A stretch of 6,295 nucleotides of DNA from Betaproteobacteria bacterium (GTDB lineage Bacteria; Pseudomonadota; Gammaproteobacteria; Tethybacterales; Tethybacteraceae), in NCBI GenBank assembly GCA_026710225.1, contig JAPORI010000008.1, forward strand, positions 1-6,295, in the 5' to 3' direction. The translations under genes were made by a program, and so were the position numbers. Shown piece after piece: positions 1-5,120 of the stretch (positions are counted from its first letter, which is position 1; every line of letters starts with the position of its first letter). Below the pieces are notes generated by a model. The model was not told the origin of the DNA. It did no database searches and saw only the letters and a list, made by a program, of their open reading frames with translations.

Positions 1-917
1 TCGATGATGCGCAAGGCATCCTGCAGGCGGTGGAGCCGCTGGGCAGGGTAATGGCGCTTACCCGCAACGCGTCTTGCGTGCACGAGCGCAAGGGGGTATA
101 CAGCAACTGCGAGTTTTTCAAGCATGGCAAGATGGCGATGGGGCTGTTTGTCAACCCGGACATCGATCTGCGCTTGTTCATGAATCACTGGCGATACAGT
201 TTCGCGGCAATCGAACAAACTCGTAGCGGGGCGCGCAAGAGTCTGCAGTTCTTTGACCGGGAAGGCGTTGCGCTGCACAAGATTTATCTGACCGACCACT
301 CGAATGAGGCCGAATACGACCGGTTGGTCGAACAGCGCCGACACCAAAATCAGGATCGGTTCATTGCCATTGAGCAATACGGCCCCGATCCCGAGGAGCG
401 TCCGGATGAGGAAATTGACTGGCCGGCCTTCCGGACGGCCTGGAAAAACCTCAAGGACACCCACGATTTTCATCCGCTGTTGCGCAAATTCAAGATCGGC
501 CGCGCCCAGGCCTTTGCCAATGCCGATGCCGACATGGCCTGGCGGGTGGAAAACGGTGCCGCCCGCCAGGTGCTCGAGCAGGGCAAAGATAGCGGCTGCC
601 AGATAATGGTGTTCGTCGGCAATCGCGGCTGCCTGCAGATTCATACCGGGCCGGTCAACAAGCTGGTCGAGTTCGGTGACTGGTTCAATGTCCTTGACCC
701 GATGTTCAACCTGCATTTGCGCGAGGATCACATTGCCGCTGGCTGGGTGACCAGAAAGCCGACTGTTGACGGTATTGTTACCGCCTTGGAGGTTTTTGAT
801 GATCGCAGCCGATTGATCGCGACCTTTTTCGGCAAGCGCAAGCCGGGCAGCCCCGAACTCGATGGCTGGCGCGAGATCATCGCGGCTTTACCGCGCCGCC
901 AAGCCGATGGCGAGTGA
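1..917 (+). CDS. hemS: HemS/PhuS-type cytoplasmic haem-binding protein, 5'-truncated by window
   Basis: This is the C-terminal ~304 residues of a HemS/ChuS/PhuS family protein, which binds haem in the cytoplasm and passes it to haem oxygenase or, in some members, degrades it. The frame is open through the left edge (first full codon at 3), so the GTG at 30 is internal. Family members are about 340-355 residues, so roughly 45-50 N-terminal residues are missing. Both halves of the duplicated fold are visible: VMALTRN, CVHERKG, NPDIDLRLF and SLQFFD in the first, IMVFVGNRGC, IHTGPV, DWFNVLDP and RKPTVDGIVT in the second. The linking helix carries KDTHDFH; its first His (codon 462-464) aligns with the PhuS axial ligand His209 and the second (471-473) with His212. 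The position matching PhuS His210 is Asp. The stop overlaps the exbB start, placing it first among the visible operon genes. Identification is firm; whether it is a chaperone or an enzyme is open. Confidence 0.93.
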   Translation, partial: DDAQGILQAVEPLGRVMALTRNASCVHERKGVYSNCEFFKHGKMAMGLFVNPDIDLRLFMNHWRYSFAAIEQTRSGARKSLQFFDREGVALHKIYLTDHSNEAEYDRLVEQRRHQNQDRFIAIEQYGPDPEERPDEEIDWPAFRTAWKNLKDTHDFHPLLRKFKIGRAQAFANADADMAWRVENGAARQVLEQGKDSGCQIMVFVGNRGCLQIHTGPVNKLVEFGDWFNVLDPMFNLHLREDHIAAGWVTRKPTVDGIVTALEVFDDRSRLIATFFGKRKPGSPELDGWREIIAALPRRQADGE

Positions 918-1461
918 ATTGCTGGTCAAGTTCGGGCCGATGGCCGGGCCGCTGCTGCTGTGCTCGGTGGTGGCGCTGGCAATCTGCATGGAAAGGGCGG
1001 TGTTTTGCATCAAAAGCCAGTTGAACCGGCAGCGTCAGTATGAAGCCCTTTCCCGGCGCCTGGCCGAATGCCGGGGCTGCCCCAAGCCGATCAGAGACGA
1101 TGTCGCCAGCGTGCTGCTGAGCGAGTTGCACCGGCCCTACTACCGCGGCATCGGCAGCCTGCGCACGATCGGTTCGCTCAGTCCGCTGCTTGGCCTGCTG
1201 GGAACAATCATCGGCATCATCAAGACCTTCGAGACAATATCGCTGCTTTCCGGTCCGATAATGCCGTCGATGATCGCGGCCGGATTGTGGCAAGCGATGC
1301 TCACCACTGCCGCCGGCCTGGCAATCGCGCTGCCGGCCTTGGCGCTGGCGCATTTTTTCCGCCAGGTCAGCGAAGGGCATCTGGCCGACTTTTGCCACCG
1401 GCTTAATCTGCTGTCAATATCTTTCGAACTCGACGGCAACGCCATGCAGCCGGCGCAATGA
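907..1461 (+). CDS. exbB: ExbB-type proton-channel subunit (MotA/TolQ/ExbB family)
   Basis: ExbB forms the inner-membrane pentamer that, with ExbD, uses the proton-motive force to energise TonB and thus outer-membrane haem or iron receptors. The ATG at 907 gives 184 residues and overlaps the hemS stop by 11 bp. An in-frame ATG at 862 lies deep inside hemS and adds a non-membrane extension, so it is disfavoured. No clear Shine-Dalgarno is seen, consistent with translational coupling. Three hydrophobic segments fall at about residues 12-33, 88-108 and 123-150. The family core is seen in SPLLGLLGTIIGI (T100 matches E. coli ExbB T148) and in GLWQAMLTTAAGL (T134 matches T181). Q129 occupies the position of E. 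coli E176, normally acidic. The protein is shorter than E. coli ExbB (244), as in compact ExbB types. A CxxC (C55, C58) lies in the loop after the first segment. Its haem-gene neighbours make ExbB more likely than TolQ. Confidence 0.9.
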   Translation: MASELLVKFGPMAGPLLLCSVVALAICMERAVFCIKSQLNRQRQYEALSRRLAECRGCPKPIRDDVASVLLSELHRPYYRGIGSLRTIGSLSPLLGLLGTIIGIIKTFETISLLSGPIMPSMIAAGLWQAMLTTAAGLAIALPALALAHFFRQVSEGHLADFCHRLNLLSISFELDGNAMQPAQ

Positions 1462-1886
1462 TTCAAGTCTCCGCCGGCGACTCCGGTTCGCAAAGGATGC
1501 AAGATATCGCCGTCGATCTGACCGCCTTGCTTGACATTCTTTTTGTTCTGCTGGTGTTTTTCATGCTCACTGCCGGGATTGCCCTGCAATCGCTTGACTT
1601 GAAACTGCCGGCCAGTGACAAGGCAAACCTGCCGGCACCGGTGCCAGGCGCGGCGGCAGTGCTGGAAATTCGCCCGGCCGGTTATGCAATCGACGGCCAG
1701 CTGGTCAGCGATCTGGATCAGCTCGGAGCGTTGCTTGCTGCATCATCATCGGACCGCAACCGCAGGCTGATAATCGCCGGCGACCGCGACATTCCGCTGC
1801 AAAGGCTGCTTGAAGTGCTCACTTACCTGAAAGGGCAGGGAGTGGAGGCGGCGAGCATCCTGATGCAAAACCGGCCCAAATCATGA
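1458..1886 (+). CDS. exbD: ExbD-type biopolymer transport protein
   Basis: ExbD is the partner of ExbB: it has one transmembrane helix inside the ExbB pore and a periplasmic domain that contacts TonB. This protein has 142 residues, close to the 141 of E. coli ExbD. A short N-terminal cytoplasmic tail is followed by a helix at about residues 19-40 (core DLTALLDILFVLLVFFML). D26 aligns with the essential proton-carrying Asp25 of E. coli ExbD. The next segment, LDLKLPAS, matches the conserved start of the periplasmic domain. The C-terminal half keeps the family pattern of a beta strand (RRLIIAGDRDI) followed by a helix and a final strand. The ATG overlaps the exbB stop as ATGA, and its own stop overlaps the hmuT start in the same way, so stoichiometric coupled translation is likely. 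TolR is the main alternative, but the haem context and the absence of tolA, tolB and pal argue against it. Confidence 0.9.
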   Translation: MIQVSAGDSGSQRMQDIAVDLTALLDILFVLLVFFMLTAGIALQSLDLKLPASDKANLPAPVPGAAAVLEIRPAGYAIDGQLVSDLDQLGALLAASSSDRNRRLIIAGDRDIPLQRLLEVLTYLKGQGVEAASILMQNRPKS

Positions 1887-2722
1887 GGGTAGTTGTTGCC
1901 AGTTTGCTGATCGTCGCCACCGTTGCCGCGGCCAGCGCTGCTGTGCCCCAGCGGGTGGTTACCGTCGGCGGTGCGCTCACCGAGATTGCCTACGCGCTCG
2001 GTGCGCAAGAGTTGCTGGTCGGCAGCGACACCACCAGTTATTTTCCCGCCGCAGCGGAAAAACTGCCCAAAGTCGGCTATCAGCGCACGCTGTCGGCCGA
2101 GGGTATCCTTTCCCTTGCACCCGATTTGCTGATCCTCACCGAGGAGGCCGGACCGCCGGCAGTTATCAAGCAGCTGGCCGCCACTGATGTGTCGATGATC
2201 ACGCTCAAGGCAGGGCGGTCCGTGGATGACATCAAGGCAAATGTGCAGGCTATCGGTGCGGCACTTGACCGGCAGCGTCAGGCCAATGATCTGATTGCCA
2301 GGATAACCGCCGAGCAGTATGCGCTGGCCGATCTTGTCGAACGCCAGCCGGTAAACCGGACGGTATTGTTCATTCTCCAGCACAGCGGCGGTGCGCCGCT
2401 GGTTGCCGGCACTGATACCGCCGCCGATAACATCATCACCCTGTCCGGTGCCCGCAATGCAGTTGCCGGCTACCGCGGCTACAAGCCGCTTACCCCGGAA
2501 GCGGCCGCTTCCTTGCAGCCGGATATCATCCTCACCACCAAGCGCGGCCTGGCGCAAGCCGGCGGCTTGCCGCGGCTGCTTGACCTGCCCGGCCTGGCGC
2601 TTACTCCGGCGGCCGCTAGCGGTAACGTCATCGCCATGGATGCCCTGTTGCTGATTGGATTCGGGCCGCGCACGGTTCAGGCAGCGATCCAATTGCATGA
2701 TGCCTATCAGCAATTGCCATAA
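1883..2722 (+). CDS. hmuT: Periplasmic haem-binding protein of ABC transporter, HmuT type
   Basis: HmuT captures haem in the periplasm and delivers it to the HmuUV transporter. The 279-residue product begins with a signal peptide: a short basic start (MR), a hydrophobic core to about residue 17, and small-residue cleavage sites around A19/A20 ahead of VPQRVV. The rest matches the class III substrate-binding fold (BtuF/FhuD-like) in two lobes. RVVTVGGALTEIAYALG is the typical first strand-helix unit. KVGYQRTLSAEGILSL holds Y66 and R68, matching the haem-ligating Tyr70 and nearby Arg72 of Yersinia pestis HmuT. A His at residue 167 (FILQHSGG) lies about where Y. pestis HmuT has its second ligand, His167; this alignment is from memory. 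C-lobe motifs include GYKPLTPEAAASLQPDIIL. The start overlaps exbD by 4 bp and no good ribosome binding site precedes it. A cobalamin or siderophore binder is the alternative, but the VGYxRxLSAEG motif strongly favours haem. Confidence 0.92.
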   Translation: MRVVVASLLIVATVAAASAAVPQRVVTVGGALTEIAYALGAQELLVGSDTTSYFPAAAEKLPKVGYQRTLSAEGILSLAPDLLILTEEAGPPAVIKQLAATDVSMITLKAGRSVDDIKANVQAIGAALDRQRQANDLIARITAEQYALADLVERQPVNRTVLFILQHSGGAPLVAGTDTAADNIITLSGARNAVAGYRGYKPLTPEAAASLQPDIILTTKRGLAQAGGLPRLLDLPGLALTPAAASGNVIAMDALLLIGFGPRTVQAAIQLHDAYQQLP

Positions 2723-2733
2723 ATCCGGCCGCA

Positions 2734-3768
2734 ATGCAGGAGCCGAAAACGGGCATGTCATTTGTCACCAAACGAACGACAGTCCTGTTTGCTCTGGGCG
2801 GCAGCTTGCTGCTGGGCATGATCGTCGCAGCCTCGATAGGTGCGATGCCGATCTCGCCGCTGTCCATGCTGCAAGGCGATCTGAGTGCCGGCCATCAGGC
2901 GGTGCTGGCAACCATCCGGCTGCCCCGGGTTGTGCTGACCGTTCTGGTCGGAGCGGCGCTGGCTGTTTCCGGTGCGGCGATGCAGGGCCTGTTTCGCAAT
3001 CCGCTGGCCGACCCGGGCTTGATCGGGATTTCCAGCGGTGCGGCGCTGGCGGTTGCAGTGGTGATTGTTGTAGCCGGGCCTGCAAGCGGCGTGTTCGGGT
3101 TATACGGTTTGAGCATCGCCGCGTTTGCCGGCGGTATGATTACCTGCATGGTGATTTTCCGCATCGCCCGGATCAGTAGCAAGGCTGCCTCGGTTGCCTA
3201 CATGCTGCTGGCCGGAATTGCGATCAATGCCCTGGCCGGAGCCGCAACCGGATTTCTCACCTTTGTCAGTGATGACCAACAGCTCAGGACGCTGACATTC
3301 TGGACCATGGGCAGTCTCGGCCAGGCGCTCTGGCCGTTGATCGCAGTTGTCGCCAGCGTTGTGATCCCGGCGGTTATCCTGCTGATTTGCAATGCCCGGC
3401 AGTTGAACATCATGCTGCTTGGCGAGCAAGAGGCGCAGCATCTGGGCGTCAACAGTGAAAGGCTCAAGAAACTGATTGTCGTGTGCACCGCACTGTCGGT
3501 CGGAGCGGCAGTGGCGGCCTCCGGCATCATTGCCTTTGTCGGTCTGATCGTCCCGCACCTGATTAGGCTTGCCATTGGTCCTGATCATCGCATCCTGCTG
3601 CCGGCGTCCGCGCTGGCCGGTGCAGTCTTGCTGCTGGCTGCCGATACGGTTGCCCGCACGATTGTCGCGCCGGCCGAAATGCCGGTGGGAATCGTCACCA
3701 GCTTGATCGGCGGGCCGTTTTTCCTGTGGTTCTTTGTCAGGCAAAGCAATCAGATGGAGACAGCATGA
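2734..3768 (+). CDS. hmuU: Haem ABC transporter permease, FecCD family
   Basis: HmuU is the inner-membrane permease, acting as a dimer with two HmuV subunits to move haem from HmuT into the cytoplasm. The product has 344 residues from the ATG at 2734, or 337 from the ATG at 2755, normal for the BtuC/FecCD/FhuB family with ten membrane helices. Family signatures are RLPRVVLTVLVGAALAVSG, then GAAMQGLFRNPLADP at residues 80-94, FWTMGSLG, LGEQEAQHLGV (cytoplasmic, near the ATPase contact), GIIAFVGLIVPHLIRL from residue 264, and PVGIVTSLIGGPFFLWF at the C-terminus. The start is unsettled: 2734 lies 11 nt after the hmuT stop but has no Shine-Dalgarno, whereas 2755 has AGGAG 12 nt upstream, inside the longer reading frame. 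Its stop overlaps hmuV as ATGA. It is the only gene in the operon not overlapping its upstream neighbour. A cobalamin or siderophore permease is possible on sequence alone; context makes haem much more likely. Confidence 0.93.
   Translation: MQEPKTGMSFVTKRTTVLFALGGSLLLGMIVAASIGAMPISPLSMLQGDLSAGHQAVLATIRLPRVVLTVLVGAALAVSGAAMQGLFRNPLADPGLIGISSGAALAVAVVIVVAGPASGVFGLYGLSIAAFAGGMITCMVIFRIARISSKAASVAYMLLAGIAINALAGAATGFLTFVSDDQQLRTLTFWTMGSLGQALWPLIAVVASVVIPAVILLICNARQLNIMLLGEQEAQHLGVNSERLKKLIVVCTALSVGAAVAASGIIAFVGLIVPHLIRLAIGPDHRILLPASALAGAVLLLAADTVARTIVAPAEMPVGIVTSLIGGPFFLWFFVRQSNQMETA
2738..2742 (+). promoter_or_regulatory. Candidate ribosome binding site AGGAG for a shorter hmuU start
   Basis: AGGAG lies 12 nt before the in-frame ATG at 2755. 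The spacing is a little long, but this is the only Shine-Dalgarno-like sequence near either hmuU start. If used, HmuU loses its first seven residues, which are not part of a membrane helix. It is inferred from sequence only. Confidence 0.4.
3756..3759 (+). promoter_or_regulatory. Ribosome binding site GGAG deciding the hmuV start
   Basis: GGAG, within ATGGAGACAGC, ends 5 nt before the ATG at 3765. It supports that start over an in-frame GTG at 3726, which would lie within the conserved C-terminus of hmuU. The site sits inside the hmuU coding sequence, as expected for an overlapping gene pair. Confidence 0.7.
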
Positions 3769-4517
3769 TTGTTGCTCAGGACCTGGTTGTTGAAATTGGC
3801 GGCAAGACAATCATAAACCGCATCTGCCTGCAACTGGCCCGCGGCACGGTTACCGCCATTGTCGGTCCCAACGGCTCCGGCAAGTCGGTTTTGATGCGCT
3901 GTCTGGCCGGCTCCCAGCCAGTCGCCTCCGGCCGGGTAGAACTTGACGGCAAGCCGCTGGCTGCGTATTCACTGGCGCAACTGGCCTGCAAGCGGGCGGT
4001 TCTGACCCAGTTCTTTCCGGTCGGGTTTCCCTTTACCGCGCTGGAGATCGTGATGATGGGACGCAATCCATATGCCAACAGTTGTTGTGTCGCGCACAAT
4101 GAACATATCGCTTTGCAAGCGCTTGCAGCAGTCGATGCCGTCCACTTGCAGCAACGCATCTTCCCGACGCTTTCCGGCGGTGAGCAGCAGCGGGTGCAGC
4201 TGGCGCGCGTTCTGGCCCAGTTGTGGGAGCAAAACGGCGCCTGCCTGTTTCTTGACGAGCCAACCTCCGCACTTGACATCAAGCATCAGCATCAGTTTCT
4301 GGAAGATGTCCGCCAACTGGCTGCAAACAGAAACTTCGCGGTTTGCATGATCGTCCATGACTTGATGCTGGTCATGCGCTATGCCGATCGGGTCGCGCTA
4401 CTCAAAAATGGCAGCCTTGTTGCCTGGGGAAAAACCGCTGCGGTGATTGATCCGGATGCGATTGAATATGTTTTTGAAGTGCCCGCTGGACTGGTGCTGC
4501 CGGCAAAACGATTTTAG
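3765..4517 (+). CDS. hmuV: Haem ABC transporter ATP-binding protein
   Basis: HmuV is the ATPase of the HmuTUV haem importer, dimerising on the cytoplasmic face of HmuU. From the ATG at 3765 it has 250 residues, close to the family norm of about 255-260. All nucleotide-binding motifs are intact: Walker A GPNGSGKS (34-41), a Q-loop in VLTQFFPVGFPFTALEIV, the signature LSGGEQQR (136-143), Walker B CLFLDEPTSALD with D164 and E165, and the switch His198 in IVHD. The stretch after the Q-loop, VMMGRNPY, is typical of haem and siderophore importers. The C-terminal VFEVPAGLVLPAKRF replaces the more usual family ending and needs alignment. The ATG overlaps the hmuU stop and has its own GGAG site. It is the last operon gene recognisable in the window. 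The nearest alternatives are the FecE, FhuC and BtuD ATPases, made less likely by the hmuT and hemS neighbours. Confidence 0.94.
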   Translation: MIVAQDLVVEIGGKTIINRICLQLARGTVTAIVGPNGSGKSVLMRCLAGSQPVASGRVELDGKPLAAYSLAQLACKRAVLTQFFPVGFPFTALEIVMMGRNPYANSCCVAHNEHIALQALAAVDAVHLQQRIFPTLSGGEQQRVQLARVLAQLWEQNGACLFLDEPTSALDIKHQHQFLEDVRQLAANRNFAVCMIVHDLMLVMRYADRVALLKNGSLVAWGKTAAVIDPDAIEYVFEVPAGLVLPAKRF

Positions 4518-4871
4518 CTGGCGAGCGGCAAGCCGCGCTCTGCTGCATTGGAGCGGTGTTCGTCCTCGAACTTGTGCCGGTCAAGATTGTCTGTTGCCGC
4601 CGCCCGCGCCGGCTGCATCCCGGCCCGGTCTGATTAACCTGTCCGTCCTGGCCGGGTGGCTGGGCGTCGCCGACCATGCGGTTGATCGCTGGTTGGGCTT
4701 CGCTTGCGCAGATGTTCGTGATCCGGTGCTGCGCGGTTCGCCGCCTGGCGGAATAATGCCTCCCGGCCGCGTCTGCCCGGCCAAGTTCCCCGGGCCTGAT
4801 TTGGCCGGATTGGCTTGCCGGCCGGGGCGAGCCGCCGGCGCCAATCGGACCGGCTGAGAGCGATCGTAGGC
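4518..4871. other. GC-rich spacer after the haem operon, no recognisable gene
   Basis: About 350 bases follow the hmuV stop with no coding region I can support. Plus-strand frame 1 stays open until the TGA at 4855-4857, and the minus strand also has open frames, but the predicted peptides are rich in Pro, Gly, Arg and Cys, match no family I recognise and lack good starts. Such open frames are expected by chance in very GC-rich DNA. There is a small perfect inverted repeat, GCGGC-AA-GCCGC at 4525-4536, but no T-run follows, so it is not a convincing intrinsic terminator. How operon transcription ends is not visible; a Rho-dependent end is possible. The region could be a decayed gene, but I see no conserved motif to show it. 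Confidence 0.5.
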
Positions 4872-4877
4872 TAAAAT
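4872..4877 (+). promoter_or_regulatory. Possible sigma-70 -10 box (TAAAAT) ahead of the cadherin-like gene
   Basis: TAAAAT differs from the consensus TATAAT at one position and sits in the one AT-rich patch between hmuV and the downstream gene. No TTGACA-like -35 box is seen at 16-18 bp spacing (the 17-bp position reads ACCGGC), and there is no extended TGn. Transcription would start near 4884, giving a leader of about 60 nt to the ATG at 4944 or about 140 nt to the GTG at 5026. This is weak evidence from one hexamer only. Confidence 0.3.
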
Positions 4878-4943
4878 ACGCCCTTCAACCAAATCAACAG
4901 CGGCTTTGCCGGTGAAATCCGACCCGGCCCAAAACCGTTGGCG

Positions 4944-5120
4944 ATGCGGTCAAACCAACTGTCGGAAACTGGAATTCGTGATTGGCTAGTGAATCTCCCC
5001 CCCCCCCCTTTTTTTTGGGCTCCCGGTGCCCGGGGCCCACCGGCGGCGGGTTGGGGCGCCCGTTGCGGGCTCGTTCCCTGCGTGCGCGCCGGCGCTCGCG
5101 CAAGCGCAGTTGCGCTTTAA
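4944..5120 (+). other. Out-of-register upstream frame, possible true 5' end of the cadherin-like gene
   Basis: An ATG at 4944 opens a frame reading MRSNQLSETGIRDWLVNL up to the C/T tract. It then runs on as low-complexity Pro, Gly and Arg sequence to the TAA at 5118-5120. The part before the tract looks like ordinary protein and could be a signal-peptide n-region. Removing one base from the C or T run would put this frame in register with the cadherin-like frame that follows. The joined peptide would still have His-Arg-Arg-Arg in the middle of the expected hydrophobic core, so more than one base may be wrong, or this frame is not translated. There is no obvious Shine-Dalgarno before 4944. It is inferred only from position and reading frame. 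Confidence 0.3.
4997..5016. repeat. Homopolymer tract: 12 C followed by 8 T
   Basis: The run of 12 C (4997-5008) is directly followed by 8 T (5009-5016) and then GGG. Nothing comparable occurs elsewhere in the window. Homopolymers of this length near the start of a surface-protein gene can vary by slippage and switch expression on and off. They are also a classic site of sequencing or assembly error. The abnormally GC-rich sequence just after it (about 5017-5100) adds to the doubt over base accuracy. Confidence 0.9.

Noticed and set aside
862..906. Longer ExbB start at ATG 862.
   Set aside because: It lies well inside the conserved hemS end and adds a polar, Arg-rich extension before the first membrane helix; the ATG at 907 gives a normal N-terminus and a short overlap.
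1823..2761. Long minus-strand open frame (about 312 codons) opposite hmuT.
   Set aside because: It is antisense to a clearly conserved gene, its composition is Gly, Arg and Gln-rich, and it shows no family motif; it is a by-product of the GC-rich codon bias of hmuT.
1300..3700. Frequent GCCGGC and CTGCCGG words, considered as DNA-uptake signals or a dispersed repeat.
   Set aside because: They fall mostly in Ala-Gly and Leu-Pro-Ala codons, have no constant flanks and no inverted pairing, so GC-rich codon use explains them.
3100..3810. Long minus-strand open frame opposite hmuU.
   Set aside because: It mirrors the hmuU coding sequence, is rich in Gln, Arg, Asp and His, and has no recognisable domain.
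4525..4536. Inverted repeat GCGGC-AA-GCCGC shortly after the hmuV stop, considered as an intrinsic terminator.
   Set aside because: The stem is only 5 bp with a 2-nt loop and no T-run follows, and such repeats arise easily by chance in this GC-rich spacer.
4971..4996. The bases GGAATTCGTGATTGGCTAGTGAAT loosely resemble the insert-flanking sequence of a T-tailed cloning vector (EcoRI site, GATT, CTAGTGAAT).
   Set aside because: The match is imperfect, recalled from memory, and the bases also read as plausible coding sequence. A vector screen of the window would settle it; it is noted because it sits right beside the suspicious C/T tract.
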